Shown in pieces: positions 40,783 to 49,513 of a stretch of DNA of 64,000 nt. The first letter of the stretch is position 1. Every line of letters starts with the position of its first letter. The translations under genes were made by a program, and so were the position numbers. The notes beneath the pieces are model-generated. The model did no database searches, was not told the DNA's origin, and saw only the letters and a program-made list of their open reading frames with translations. The stretch comes from Synechococcales cyanobacterium bin31.maxbin.ball.101 (GTDB taxonomy: Bacteria > Cyanobacteriota > Cyanobacteriia > Leptolyngbyales > Leptolyngbyaceae): positions 34,986-98,985 of the forward strand of contig JAAFJU010000002.1 in the NCBI GenBank assembly GCA_013298165.1, written 5' to 3'.

Positions 40783-40858
40783 TTCACCACGCTCCAACCC
40801 CAAACATTACCGTACAGTCTAATAGAAATCTGCTACTCATCTCAAACCCTGCAATCCG

Positions 40859-41716
40859 ATGGAAAACCCTACCTTCTGGTACAACGGCCAAGCTCAGAGC
40901 GACGATCGTATCACCCTCTCCATCCACGATCCAGCTCTGCTCTACGGCGCAACCCACTTCACGACCCTCCGGGTTTATGATCAAACCCTATTGGATTTAC
41001 GAACCCATTGGCCTCAACACCTCAACCGACTGCGCCAAACGCCACCCTATTTCACAGATCCAAACTGGGATGCCATCACCGAAGGCGCGGATCTGCTGAG
41101 CAAATTCCATGAAGTCCTTCGCATCACCTTGTTTCCCGATGGGCGCGAACTGATCACAGGCCGATCGCTCCCCCCAGATTTACTCCAACGCCAAACCCAA
41201 GGAATTACAGCACTGCTATTACCCCCGGACCAAACCCGATCGCTCCCGCAATACAAAACCGGAAACTATCTCGCCCCTTGGCTGGCCCTGCAAGACGCCA
41301 AAGCTCGGGACTGCGGCGAAGCGATTTTTACCGATCGCCAAGGCCACTGGCTCGAAACCACCACAGGCAACCTCTGGGGCCACTGTCAAAACACCTGGTA
41401 CACGCCCCCACTCAGCGCAGGCATCCTCCCCGGCATCCAACGATCGGCCCTCATCACCCAATTTCGATCGCAAAACCAAACGGTTCAGGAACTCTCTTGG
41501 ACTCCAGCGTTGATTGATCAATTTGAAACGATCGCCTATTCCAATTGCGTAGTCGAATTCATTCCCATTCACAGAGTTCTGAATAATTCACCCATCCGGC
41601 TCCCCCAGAATTGGGGGCTGGGGGGCCACTCCGGATCTACTCATCCGGCAACTCCAACGCCCATTGATACAGTTGTCGCTTGGGAAAGTTTGTCTGCGCC
41701 GCCAACTGCTTACTAA
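40859..41716 (+). CDS. pabC: Class IV PLP aminotransferase, probable aminodeoxychorismate lyase
   Basis: A fold-type IV PLP enzyme related to branched-chain aminotransferases and 4-amino-4-deoxychorismate lyase (folate synthesis). Visible motifs are LSIHDPALLYGATHFTTLRV (residues ~20-39), the PLP Lys in QYKTGNYLAPWLALQDA, and TDRQGHWLETTTGNLWG with the phosphate-binding Thr-rich loop. The normal domain ends near residue 245. The last ~40 residues come from a CCCCCAGAATTGGGGG repeat followed by antisense of rsmI, an 80-base 3' overlap. PabC is the best guess among lyase and transaminase. Confidence 0.75.
   Translation: MENPTFWYNGQAQSDDRITLSIHDPALLYGATHFTTLRVYDQTLLDLRTHWPQHLNRLRQTPPYFTDPNWDAITEGADLLSKFHEVLRITLFPDGRELITGRSLPPDLLQRQTQGITALLLPPDQTRSLPQYKTGNYLAPWLALQDAKARDCGEAIFTDRQGHWLETTTGNLWGHCQNTWYTPPLSAGILPGIQRSALITQFRSQNQTVQELSWTPALIDQFETIAYSNCVVEFIPIHRVLNNSPIRLPQNWGLGGHSGSTHPATPTPIDTVVAWESLSAPPTAY
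41598..41627. repeat. CCCCCAGAATTGGGGG repeat inside the aminotransferase tail
   Basis: A third copy of the dispersed element (CCCCCAGAATTGGGGGCTGG), here extending the reading frame of the aminotransferase into the convergent rsmI gene. Confidence 0.8.
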
Positions 41717-42482
41717 TGGCCGATCGCGACTCCCCCGCATCCAACAACCGCCGCATCTCCGCCTTCAACTGCTCCTCTGTCAAAACTGCGATGGAAACGA
41801 TCCCCCCCATCACAATCAACGTATATTCCCCCTGCGGCTCCTTGGTTGTGTACAACTCGATCGCCTCCGCCATCGTCCCTCGCCAAAACTCCTCATGCCG
41901 TTTCGTCAGCTCCCGTGCGATCGTCAATACCCGCTCAGACCCAAACACTCCGGCCATCGATGCCAACGTCTCCCGCATCCGATGGGGAGCCTCATAAAAA
42001 ATCAACGTTCGTTCTTCTGATTTGATTTTTTCTAGCCGTTCAACCCGCGCATTCTCCTTCGCAGGCAAAAATCCCTCAAAGGCAAACCGATCGCTCCGCA
42101 ACCCCGAAGCCGCCAACCCCGTAATCACCGCCGTCACTCCCGGAATTGGCACCACCGTTACCCCCGCCTCCGCACAAGCCGCCACCAACTCATACCCCGG
42201 GTCCGAAACGCAAGGCATTCCCGCATCCGTCACCAGTGCGATCGAAGCCCCGCCCTGCAACCGCCGCAACAAATCCGGAATCCGTTCGAGGCGATTGTGT
42301 TCGTGATAGCTGATTTGGGGCGTTTTGATCTGGAAGTGGTGGAGTAGCTTTCCCGTGTGGCGCGTGTCTTCAGCGGCGATCGTATCCACCTTTTGCAACA
42401 CCTCGATCGCCCGAAAGGTCATGTCCTCTAAATTTCCGATCGGGGTGCCGACTAAGTATAAAGTGCTAGAAGTTACATCCAT
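41637..42482 (-). CDS. rsmI: 16S rRNA (cytidine1402-2'-O)-methyltransferase
   Basis: Methylates the 2'-O of C1402 in the ribosomal P site, using SAM. It has 281 residues of the tetrapyrrole methylase superfamily. Visible motifs are LYLVGTPIGNLEDMTFRAIE (residues ~8-27), IAAEDTRHTGKLL, VTDAGMPCVSDPGYELVAAC and PIPGVTAVITGLAASGL. The C-terminal RSAISKQLAAQTNFPKRQLY follows. ATG at 42482. Confidence 0.95.
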   Translation of the reverse strand: MDVTSSTLYLVGTPIGNLEDMTFRAIEVLQKVDTIAAEDTRHTGKLLHHFQIKTPQISYHEHNRLERIPDLLRRLQGGASIALVTDAGMPCVSDPGYELVAACAEAGVTVVPIPGVTAVITGLAASGLRSDRFAFEGFLPAKENARVERLEKIKSEERTLIFYEAPHRMRETLASMAGVFGSERVLTIARELTKRHEEFWRGTMAEAIELYTTKEPQGEYTLIVMGGIVSIAVLTEEQLKAEMRRLLDAGESRSAISKQLAAQTNFPKRQLYQWALELPDE

Positions 42483-42766
42483 ACGGACCCTGCGCTGATT
42501 CGGTTGAAATCGTCAAAATCACTCTTAAAATCTGAAAAAAGACAACTAGGTATTCCACTCACAGCGATCAAAACGAAGGTTAAGGCTTCCCTAAGATAGA
42601 TAAATTGCTTCATTTTTTACAGTATCTTTCTACGTAAGTCAGGAAACCTTGTGAAATAGTCCAAAAGGCTTAAATCATTTTGTTTACGATCTTCTACTTC
42701 ATTGTAGAGATGAATGACGACCTCATAAAAGTATCAAGTGAACTAGGTTCACGGAGCGGTTGAAAG
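42483..42766. other. Divergent promoter region, rsmI / aqpZ
   Basis: AT-rich intergenic DNA of 284 bases between divergent genes. It is expected to hold both promoters. I see no operator, RNA or repeat. Confidence 0.4.
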
Positions 42767-43537
42767 ATGTCTTTAATGAAACGTTGTATGGCCGAATTTA
42801 TCGGTACGTTTTGGTTAGTGTTGGGAGGCTGCGGGAGTGCAGTGATTGCCGCCAGCTTTACAGAGCAAGGTTTAAAAACAGGCGGTGGGAGTGCGGTAAC
42901 GGCAGCGGCTTCCTCCGGAATTGGGGTCTTGGGCGTTTCGATCGCCTTTGGCTTAACTGTATTGACCATGGCCTATGCGATCGGTCATATCTCCGGCTGT
43001 CACCTTAATCCTGCGGTTTCCTTTGGACTGTGGGCGGGTAAGCGATTCCCTGGATCGGATTTGCTGCCTTACATCGGCGCACAGGTCGCAGGGGCGATCG
43101 CCAGTTCTGCCACTATTTATTTGATTGCCAGTCAGAAAAAAGGATTTGATGGCTTTTCCGGGAATAACCCTCTGGCCACGAACGGATTTGATATTCATTC
43201 TCCAGCGGGCTATTCGATGATGGCTTGCTTTGTCATGGAAGTCGTGATGACGTTCTTCTTCTTGATGATTATTTTGGGTTCCACCGATCGTCGTGCCCCC
43301 CAAGGACTCGCTCCTGTGGCGATCGGTTTGGGTTTGACTTTGATTCACTTAATCAGCATCCCCGTTACCAATACGTCTGTTAACCCCGCTCGTAGCACAG
43401 GTCCTGCGATCTTCGCAGGACCTGAAATGTTCGGTCAGGTGTGGTTGTTCTGGGTCGCGCCGATTTTGGGTGCTTTGATTGCGGGATGGCTCTATGATGC
43501 CTTCTTCCAAGAGAGCGAAGACAAAGTTGGCTTGTAA
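42767..43537 (+). CDS. aqpZ: Aquaporin Z-type water channel
   Basis: A 256-residue major intrinsic protein with six membrane helices. The two pore NPA motifs are [13 protein letters not shown] (about residues 79-91) and [12 protein letters not shown] (about 205-216). The selectivity Arg follows the second NPA. His and other positions suggest the water-selective AqpZ group rather than GlpF. A loop insertion ([20 protein letters not shown]) is common in cyanobacterial AqpZ. ATG at 42767, with a bidirectional terminator after it. Confidence 0.94.
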   Translation: MSLMKRCMAEFIGTFWLVLGGCGSAVIAASFTEQGLKTGGGSAVTAAASSGIGVLGVSIAFGLTVLTMAYAIGHISGCHLNPAVSFGLWAGKRFPGSDLLPYIGAQVAGAIASSATIYLIASQKKGFDGFSGNNPLATNGFDIHSPAGYSMMACFVMEVVMTFFFLMIILGSTDRRAPQGLAPVAIGLGLTLIHLISIPVTNTSVNPARSTGPAIFAGPEMFGQVWLFWVAPILGALIAGWLYDAFFQESEDKVGL

Positions 43538-43558
43538 CAGCGAGTTGAAATAGTTAAA

Positions 43559-43593
43559 CAAAAGCCGATCGGTAATGCACCGATCGGCTTTTG
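43559..43593. terminator. Bidirectional terminator between aqpZ and hemH
   Basis: A perfect 15-bp stem (CAAAAGCCGATCGGT with its complement) and a 5-base loop lie between convergent genes, with A/T tracts at both ends. Confidence 0.92.
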
Positions 43594-43613
43594 TTTGGTA
43601 TCAAATTAAGCGA

Positions 43614-44777
43614 CTACAGCAAGCCGATCGCATGAAGGGGCCCTTGGCCCACCAGCATCTCCGCAATCAAACCCAAAATCCCCAACATCGCCAACCGACC
43701 ATTCCACACTTCAGCCGAAGTCGTAATGCCCCACTCCCAGCGTTCCTGAGGATAGAGCTTCGTATCTTCAGCCGGACTAATGGTTTCAGAAAAACTAATG
43801 GGCTGATCGTCGATCGCCTTCTGCACCAAATCCCCCAACGCCTGAATAAACGTCGGATCGGTATCCAAAGCCGGAACCCGCGCAAACACATGAATGCCCG
43901 CCTCTTCCGCAATCTCCCGATACTCCTGATCAATCTCCTCCAACGTCTCAATATGCTCCGAGACAAAACTAATCGGAACAACGACTAGCTCCTCAATGCC
44001 TTTCTCTGCAAGCTCTTTAATTGCAACGTCCGTATAGGGCTGAAGCCATTCCACGGGACCGACGCGGCTTTGGTAGGCCAAGGTGTACTCGTTCGATCGG
44101 CCCAAGCGATCCATGATCAACTTGGCGCAATTCTCAATTTCACGCTGATAGGGATCCCCTGCTTCTTCTACATAGCTGACCGGAACCCCGTGAGCGCTGA
44201 AAAATACATGGGCCTTCTCGGGATTCGGCACACTATCAATTTTCTGCGCAATTAAATTCGACATCGCGCTCAAGTACCCCGGATGGTCATACCAGGACGG
44301 AATCACCGTGTAGGGAATCTGTCGCAAATCCGGGTCCGCCTGCCACATCCGATCGAGCACCCGAAAGCTCGACCCACTCGTACTAATAGAAAACTGCGGA
44401 TACAGCGGTAAAATCACCAGCTTTTCAATCTTGTCGCGCTTGATCAACGCCACCGCTTCCTCTGTGAACGGATGCCAATAGCGCATCCCCACGTAGATCT
44501 TGGCATCCATGCCCCGATCGCTCAGCAATTTACCCAGGTCCTGCGCTTGCTCTTCCGTAATCCGGCGCAGCGGCGACCCTCCTCCAATTTTCTTATAGTT
44601 ATTCTGAGATTTCTCATAGCGCAACGTCGAAATCAGCCACGCCAGAGGACTTTGTAGCCAGGGCACTGGCAAACGAATAATCTCCGGATCGGAAAATAGG
44701 TTGTACAAAAAAGGCCGAACATCCTCTAGACAGTCCGGTCCCCCTAAATTAAGCAGTAAAACCCCAGTTCGACTCAT
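43614..44777 (-). CDS. hemH: Ferrochelatase with C-terminal chlorophyll-binding domain
   Basis: Inserts Fe2+ into protoporphyrin IX, the haem branch that competes with chlH. It has 387 residues from the ATG at 44777 (AAGGAAC upstream); the open frame extends further but lacks homology. Motifs are [40 protein letters not shown] with the catalytic His, and [16 protein letters not shown]. After residue ~325 a linker leads to a single Hlip/CAB-type helix, [20 protein letters not shown], with the E-x-x-N-x-R chlorophyll ligands. This fusion is typical of cyanobacterial HemH. Confidence 0.96.
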   Translation of the reverse strand: MSRTGVLLLNLGGPDCLEDVRPFLYNLFSDPEIIRLPVPWLQSPLAWLISTLRYEKSQNNYKKIGGGSPLRRITEEQAQDLGKLLSDRGMDAKIYVGMRYWHPFTEEAVALIKRDKIEKLVILPLYPQFSISTSGSSFRVLDRMWQADPDLRQIPYTVIPSWYDHPGYLSAMSNLIAQKIDSVPNPEKAHVFFSAHGVPVSYVEEAGDPYQREIENCAKLIMDRLGRSNEYTLAYQSRVGPVEWLQPYTDVAIKELAEKGIEELVVVPISFVSEHIETLEEIDQEYREIAEEAGIHVFARVPALDTDPTFIQALGDLVQKAIDDQPISFSETISPAEDTKLYPQERWEWGITTSAEVWNGRLAMLGILGLIAEMLVGQGPLHAIGLL

Positions 44778-45099
44778 AGTCGTTTTCCGTTCCTTTGAGA
44801 TCGCAGTTTTGTAACTGAATTTTAACAACAAACCCGCCCGAAAATCTGCCCCAACGTTCATGAAGTTAGAAGTCAGCTCCAAAAAAAACGCTGCTACTGC
44901 GCCCCCATCAACGCAAACAGCGGTCAGACGCGAGTGTGGCCACACTTAATATGTCTATACAATTTGCCTTAAAGGGCTGTAAATCTTCAAAAAAATGTGG
45001 ATCGATCGAAGCCTCTCAATCCTTACGGTAGACTCAAAACGGTCTATCTTATTAGAATCGTTTTTATCTCCATCCCTCTGCGCCATTAGATTTAGACAG
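44778..45099. other. Divergent promoter region upstream of hemH
   Basis: 322 bases between hemH and the 123-residue gene. A short inverted repeat, GTGTGGCCACAC, at ~44934-44945 is the only symmetric motif I notice and might be an operator. No gene or RNA seen. Confidence 0.35.
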
Positions 45100-45471
45100 A
45101 TGAAACTTGCAATTCAGGACGATCGATTAGAAATCCGTCTCAACTTCTGGGAACGGCTATTCTCAGGGCATCCCGGCGATGTCATGACTATTTTGTTAGA
45201 GCATATTGAGGCGGTCATGCCAGAGGTTCCGACCATGCATTGGGATGAGTGGCGTGCGCCGGGAATTTATCTCCCTGGTATTTTTAAGGCAGGCACTTAC
45301 TACAGTCGTCAGGGCTGTGAGTTTTGGTACATTACGCCGCAGTCGGACCATTTAACGCTGAATTTGCGGGATGAGTCCTTTCAGCGGGTCATTCTCAATG
45401 TGCCTGACAGTAAGACCTTGGTTCAGGCGATCGTTCAGGCGATCGACCATGCGAAACAGTCCCTGATTTAA
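45100..45471 (+). CDS. Conserved hypothetical protein, first gene of a yjbQ-Nudix operon
   Basis: 123 residues from the ATG at 45100. The upstream part of the open frame is AT-rich intergenic DNA and is rejected. It is a soluble alpha/beta protein: LAIQDDRLEIRLNFWERLFS, then WRAPGIYLPGIFKAGTYYSR, then an amphipathic C-terminal helix. The family resembles small cyanobacterial and actinobacterial proteins with a PH-like strand pattern; I do not know a function. The next gene starts four bases after the stop, so it is in an operon with yjbQ and the Nudix gene. Confidence 0.7.
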   Translation: MKLAIQDDRLEIRLNFWERLFSGHPGDVMTILLEHIEAVMPEVPTMHWDEWRAPGIYLPGIFKAGTYYSRQGCEFWYITPQSDHLTLNLRDESFQRVILNVPDSKTLVQAIVQAIDHAKQSLI

Positions 45472-45474
45472 CCT

Positions 45475-45891
45475 ATGCCCCACCACCAAAAAATTCTCCG
45501 CATTCCCACTCAGGGAAAGTCCCTCCACAACGTCACGTCGAAGATTCAAGCGATCGTCGCCGAATCCAGTTTCAAAACAGGTCTTTGTCATCTGTTTTTG
45601 CGGCATACGTCGGCCAGCTTGATTATTCAAGAGAATGCGGACCCGGATGTCCAGTTGGATTTGGAGAATTTTTTGAGTCGGTTAGTTCCTGAGGGGGACC
45701 ATTATATTCACGGTGCTGAAGGACCTGATGACATGCCTGCCCACATTCGATCGGTCCTGACCCAGACCTCTGAGCAGGTGCCGATCGATCGGGGGCGACT
45801 CTTGCTGGGCACTTGGCAGGGGATTTATCTCTGGGAGCATCGCCAGATCGGTCATACTAGAGAACTGGTTGTCCATTTGATCGGAGAGTAA
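45475..45891 (+). CDS. yjbQ: YjbQ family protein (UPF0047)
   Basis: 138 residues of the UPF0047/YjbQ family, which has weak thiamine-phosphate synthase activity in E. coli and whose real role is unclear. The signature is GLCHLFLRHTSASLIIQENA with the metal His residues, followed by DPDVQLDLENFLSRLVPEG, then HIRSVLTQTSEQVPI and GTWQGIYLWEHRQ. It lies in the middle of a three-gene operon with gaps of 3 and 6 bases. Confidence 0.93.
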   Translation: MPHHQKILRIPTQGKSLHNVTSKIQAIVAESSFKTGLCHLFLRHTSASLIIQENADPDVQLDLENFLSRLVPEGDHYIHGAEGPDDMPAHIRSVLTQTSEQVPIDRGRLLLGTWQGIYLWEHRQIGHTRELVVHLIGE

Positions 45892-45897
45892 TCCTGG

Positions 45898-46329
45898 ATG
45901 AATTTAAAAACGCCCTATGCAGCGGTGGATTTTATTGTGGAACTCATCGATCGACCCGATCGACCCATTATTTTGATTGAGCGCGGATTTAAACCTTTGG
46001 GCTGGGCGATTCCCGGCGGGTTTATGGATTATGGTGAAGCCGCAGAAGCCACTGCGAAGCGCGAAGCCATGGAAGAAATTGGCCTAGAAATTGAACTGGT
46101 GGATTTGCTCGGGGCCTATTCGGATCCCAGTCGAGATGAACGGCAGCACACCTTGGCGCTAGTTTATATCGCCACTGCAACGGGAACCCCAAAGGCTGGG
46201 GATGATGCCAAGGCATTTAAGGTCGTCAATATATGGGAACTCCCGAAAAATCTTTGTTTTGATCACGATCGGATCCTGCGGGACTACTTGAATCTCCGCC
46301 ACTATGGGAGGCGTCCTCGATTGGGCTAA
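45898..46329 (+). CDS. Nudix hydrolase
   Basis: 143 residues. The Nudix box is complete: GGFMDYGEAAEATAKREAME followed by EIGLE (residues ~40-63), which fits Gx5Ex7REUxEExGU. It hydrolyses a nucleoside diphosphate derivative; ADP-ribose or an NTP are possible, but the substrate is not readable from sequence. It is the last gene of the yjbQ operon and is convergent with the next gene. Confidence 0.92.
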   Translation: MNLKTPYAAVDFIVELIDRPDRPIILIERGFKPLGWAIPGGFMDYGEAAEATAKREAMEEIGLEIELVDLLGAYSDPSRDERQHTLALVYIATATGTPKAGDDAKAFKVVNIWELPKNLCFDHDRILRDYLNLRHYGRRPRLG

Positions 46330-46336
46330 AGATTGC

Positions 46337-46828
46337 CTAGTCTTCCAAAACCAGCTTCCATTCTTGAGTCGCTGGATCCCACGTAGGATTATCGGTTTCA
46401 CCCACAATAAACGGACCCCAGTACCGTCTCGAACCGTCCTGGGCAAACGCCATCACCACATCGCCCTTACTCAGGTGCAACGATCGGTTGGGCAGTGCCA
46501 CCAACAGTCCCCGATCGCCGCCCTCCCCAGCATAAAAATCCCAGTGAGCCGGGGCTTCATAGCGATCGCGCTGCGCAACTTTTTGGTTGTATTTGTCTCC
46601 GCGTATCTTTTCCGACTTTAGACGCATGGCGAGGCGAAGGGGATGCTCGGAACGGTTGCTCACACGAAGTTTCCCAGAAGGTGCGCCCTCTAGGACCGAA
46701 GAAACGATCGGCAATTCTGACGCTTGAGTCACTTTGGGAAGCCATCCCGCCATACTAATTAAGCCGATCGCCATGGCGATTCCTACAAATTCATGGTGAC
46801 AACTACGCGCTGTTCGTCCCCTGCTCAT
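46337..46828 (-). CDS. Putative exported protein
   Basis: 163 residues from the ATG at 46828, with GAGG eight bases upstream; a TTG further up is less likely. A hydrophobic segment after a basic start (EFVGIAMAIGLISMAGWLP, ~residues 13-31) is a signal peptide or membrane anchor. The rest is a beta-rich domain with KLRVSNRSEHPLRLAMRLKS, as in small periplasmic beta-sandwich proteins. No family recognised. This is the last host gene before the integrated element. Confidence 0.7.
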   Translation of the reverse strand: MSRGRTARSCHHEFVGIAMAIGLISMAGWLPKVTQASELPIVSSVLEGAPSGKLRVSNRSEHPLRLAMRLKSEKIRGDKYNQKVAQRDRYEAPAHWDFYAGEGGDRGLLVALPNRSLHLSKGDVVMAFAQDGSRRYWGPFIVGETDNPTWDPATQEWKLVLED

Positions 46829-46950
46829 ACCCCATTCCTCAGACAAATAGATTAGACCCTTCTTCTAGTAAAGCAAGGGTTTAGCCTATTGTGCGCAGCT
46901 TTTAAAGGATTGCTGCGATCCCCGCAATGGAAATTTGTAATGCTTAAGTA

Positions 46951-46992
46951 TGCCAGGACGGAGATTTGAACTCCGGACACGTGGATTTTCAA
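46951..46992 (-). other. Attachment site: 3' half of tRNA-Phe(GAA) left by integration
   Basis: Read on the minus strand, this is the 3' part of a tRNA-Phe from the anticodon onward: TGAAAATCC (anticodon GAA plus the 3' stem strand), variable ACGTGTC, a perfect T arm CGGAG-TTCAAAT-CTCCG, and acceptor strand TCCTGGC with A discriminator. The 5' half is absent: 46,993 onward has no D arm or complementary acceptor strand. This is the usual scar of site-specific integration into a tRNA gene. The orientation predicts that an intact tRNA-Phe, repeating these ~42 bases, marks the other end of the element to the right of the window. Confidence 0.85.
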
Positions 46993-47006
46993 CGGGGAAA
47001 AGATAA

Positions 47007-47372
47007 CTATCTAGGGATAGATCTTTGAGAATCTAAAGACGTATCTTTTGACCTGTCGATCGCCTGAGTGAGCGAGTCACCCACACGAATTTCAATCACG
47101 TAAACGCGAACCTCTAAACGCCTCGTTCGTTCATGAACGGCCCAAAACTGACGCCTGAGCGAGACGATTAACTTTTCTTCCTTGATGTCTAAATCTGATG
47201 CAAACTTAGACAGTTGCAAATAGTCATTCTGTAGATGCTTGATGTCCCTGTTAGTTGCGTCGAGCTGATCTTCAATTTTCGCGACCCATTTGAAAGCCCA
47301 GACGATCGCGGATATGAATCCCGATAATCCTAAGCCGATTAAAATCTCCCAAAATTTATCTGATAATTGCAT
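47007..47372 (-). CDS. Holin-like membrane protein with coiled coil
   Basis: 121 residues. The N-terminal membrane helix (ILIGLGLSGFISAIVWAFKW, ~residues 9-28) is followed by a helical, charged coiled-coil-like region (IEDQLDATNRDIKHLQNDYL onward) and a basic tail. One membrane helix plus coiled coil, at the end of the structural-like block next to the att site, resembles phage holin or XhlA-like lysis proteins. There is no endolysin beside it. A perfect AGGAGG precedes the ATG at 47372, and the terminator at 47431 separates it from the genes upstream. Confidence 0.6.
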   Translation of the reverse strand: MQLSDKFWEILIGLGLSGFISAIVWAFKWVAKIEDQLDATNRDIKHLQNDYLQLSKFASDLDIKEEKLIVSLRRQFWAVHERTRRLEVRVYVIEIRVGDSLTQAIDRSKDTSLDSQRSIPR

Positions 47373-47430
47373 GAGCGCCTCCTAATTGGATTGGTGAATC
47401 TGAGGGGCGGCGCGTCTGGGGCTGATAAAT

Positions 47431-47458
47431 AAGAAGGCCGCTCATGAGCGGCCTTCTT
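47431..47458 (-). terminator. Strong terminator after the fibre-like gene
   Basis: A perfect 28-base palindrome, AAGAAGGCCGCTCA and its complement, with no unpaired loop beyond the turn. It lies 38 bases beyond the stop of the 47496 gene and ends the leftward structural transcript. A/T tracts on both sides allow bidirectional use. Confidence 0.9.
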
Positions 47459-47495
47459 TCGAGGTTGCAGAAATCTGTAAAAACAGATTTAAGAG

Positions 47496-48275
47496 CTAGG
47501 AGTTGAACATCTGTAGACCATTGGCTACAGCGGTATTCCAATCCCCATCCTCGCAACCTTGACGGGCAAAATCAGGCTCAGCGTACTCGTTCTTAACACC
47601 GTCTTGCATTTGGATATAAACCCGTCCGTTGTAGGCGTAGATCAAATCGGTTCCGCCTTCTTCAAGGGTCACGAGCGTTCCATCGGGACGTTGCACCTTA
47701 ACCGCCGTTCCGAACATTTGAATGTCGTAACCAGTGCCTAAACCTACTCCAGTAGGAACAGGCGTGTTCTTCCCAAGCACGATACACGTAAGGGGAAAGC
47801 TGTTGCTGGCCATGTCCTCAGCGTCTAATTCCAGCTTGATGGTGTCGTTGTCAACGATGATCGACTGGATCCGCTGTTTGTCTTTGTCCGCGTCGTAGAC
47901 TTCGATGTCTGGAGCGGCATCGCCCAACAAGTGGGAGACGGTGGCGTAGTAGTAACCAGTCGCGGCATCTAGGACAAAAGCAGCAGCGGCGATCGGCGAG
48001 CTGGTGAACTTGCGAACCATTTCAGCAGAAATTGTCTGTACGGTACCAGAGACGATTTGCACGGCGGACGCGGCGGCGTCAGCGATCGACTGTGCGGCTT
48101 GACCTGTTGATAGGGCCGTGTTTGCGGTGCCTTGGGCCGCTTGAGCAGCTTGAGCGGCGGCTAGAGCGGCGGCTTTAGCTTCTGCTGCGATCTTTTTCTG
48201 TTCACGAATATCTGAAGACATATTGTCGAGTTGCTCCAAAAGAGTTTGAGAAGTTTGAGGGTTGTAGACGCTCAT
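47496..48275 (-). CDS. Fibre-like protein with N-terminal coiled coil
   Basis: 259 residues, no known family. Residues ~15-75 are an Ala/Gln/Thr-rich helix (EQKKIAAEAKAAALAAAQAA), as in trimeric phage fibres and adhesion proteins. A globular part follows (TSSPIAAAAFVLDAATGYYY) and a beta-rich C-terminal domain (IYAYNGRVYIQMQDGVKNEY). The architecture, last position before the terminator and adjacency to the 48284 gene suggest a receptor-binding or spike protein of a particle. The ATG at 48275 has no strong ribosome binding site, so coupling to the upstream gene is likely. Confidence 0.55.
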   Translation of the reverse strand: MSVYNPQTSQTLLEQLDNMSSDIREQKKIAAEAKAAALAAAQAAQAAQGTANTALSTGQAAQSIADAAASAVQIVSGTVQTISAEMVRKFTSSPIAAAAFVLDAATGYYYATVSHLLGDAAPDIEVYDADKDKQRIQSIIVDNDTIKLELDAEDMASNSFPLTCIVLGKNTPVPTGVGLGTGYDIQMFGTAVKVQRPDGTLVTLEEGGTDLIYAYNGRVYIQMQDGVKNEYAEPDFARQGCEDGDWNTAVANGLQMFNS

Positions 48276-48283
48276 GGGATTGT

Positions 48284-49027
48284 CTAGCTAAAGGGTTGGT
48301 TGGCGTATTCGGCGATCCTCAGGGGTGGCCCTGCGGCGCTGGCTACCATCCAAATCGGTCCGATGTACTGCCCGTCAAGTACCCACTGTCCTCCGGGTAG
48401 AAGGACTTCGATCGCATTGGTTGCGCTCAGGTTGCTGTCGAACCCGATATAAATCGGGCTTTGACTTCCGTTGTAGAGCGTCGCACCGGACCGATCGGCG
48501 CGTCTCTCCAACACTTGAACGGGCAAGGTTGTGGGCGTGTACCCGATCGTTCGGGCGTAGCGGCCTTTCTCGGTGGTGGCTTTGAGGATGGCGGTTAGGA
48601 ACTGCCAGTTCTCTGGTGAGAGTTTTGCATCTAGTCCAGCAAGGCCGAGAGAGGTGATGAGTTCTGTTTCTTGGGGGGTGGCTTCGTTGACGACGGCGAC
48701 GCCATCGGCTCCGGGTTTGTCTTTTTCGTAGACTTCGATTGCCCATTTGGTGACGTAATGTCGCGGGCTGAACCTGAGTTGATAGGGGTAGGCGGGTGGC
48801 TCGATTTCAATCTCGGTGGGGCCAAAGTTGACCCACTGAGATTTCCCCCGCGTCTCCCCAATATTGGTCAAGCTGACAGCTTCAATGTATCCAGCCTTGA
48901 CCCAGTGTGATTTACCGGGTACAAGGTTCTGGATTTTAAGGACCAATTTGGGGATGGTCAGGGGTGCGGTGAGCAATGAGGCGAAGGACGTGATGCCACT
49001 CGCCCCAGTCCTGAGCTGGTAGGGCAT
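48284..49027 (-). CDS. Unknown element protein, possible particle surface protein
   Basis: 247 residues. The N-terminal half is beta-rich. The C-terminal ~75 residues (ATLYNGSQSPIYIGFDSNLS, VLLPGGQWVLDGQYIGPIWM) repeat a theme frequent in phage neck and fibre-associated small beta-sandwich domains: a residue series describing a covered surface followed by an RIAEYA end. I do not recognise a named family. GGAGGG precedes the ATG. The stop lies eight bases before the fibre-like gene, in the same operon. Confidence 0.5.
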   Translation of the reverse strand: MPYQLRTGASGITSFASLLTAPLTIPKLVLKIQNLVPGKSHWVKAGYIEAVSLTNIGETRGKSQWVNFGPTEIEIEPPAYPYQLRFSPRHYVTKWAIEVYEKDKPGADGVAVVNEATPQETELITSLGLAGLDAKLSPENWQFLTAILKATTEKGRYARTIGYTPTTLPVQVLERRADRSGATLYNGSQSPIYIGFDSNLSATNAIEVLLPGGQWVLDGQYIGPIWMVASAAGPPLRIAEYANQPFS

Positions 49028-49043
49028 GGGTTAGCCCTCCGGG

Positions 49044-49436
49044 TTAGGCTGCTGCGATCGGGGTAATGGGTGTGAAAACGATCGGATCTTCAACAAATGC
49101 AGGCTGAACTTCGTCAGAACCTTCGTCATCTGCGACGGGATCGGGTGATCGTTCGTCGGGCGAGTTCAGGTCCACGTCGGGCTGATCTTCAGGCTTGATA
49201 ATCAGGCTCTGACCGAAGGCGATCGCATCTTCGATCGTCTCGCGAACTTCCCAAACTCCCAGATCAACATTGAGGCCAGACACGGAGGAATAGATCGCAA
49301 CCGTGTCATCACTGCGAATCGCGAAAGAGATAGCTTGCAGCTTGTTCAGAACGGAAACCGAACCCGCAGAGGGGTCGATTTTGTAGCCGGGGAAAGCGGC
49401 TTTTGCAGCCGTGTAAAGGTCGTTATATTTAATCAT
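49044..49436 (-). CDS. Unknown element protein with acidic tail
   Basis: 130 residues, no recognised family. The N-terminal half is compact and mixed alpha/beta (YNDLYTAAKAAFPGYKIDPS). The C-terminal half is Asp/Pro/Glu-rich and probably disordered (EDQPDVDLNSPDERSPDPVA). It sits tightly between its neighbours in the leftward operon (16 bases to the next gene). Confidence 0.5.
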   Translation of the reverse strand: MIKYNDLYTAAKAAFPGYKIDPSAGSVSVLNKLQAISFAIRSDDTVAIYSSVSGLNVDLGVWEVRETIEDAIAFGQSLIIKPEDQPDVDLNSPDERSPDPVADDEGSDEVQPAFVEDPIVFTPITPIAAA

Positions 49437-49513
49437 TGGAGAGGGTTTGGATAGGTTTGACGAGTTGAGATTTGGGTTGTCAGAGCCTATGGTTTAGGCT
49501 CCGACTAGCTTAG

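Noticed and set aside
46951..46992. Functional tRNA-Phe gene
   Set aside because: The 5' half is missing, so it cannot fold as a tRNA; it is an attachment-site remnant.
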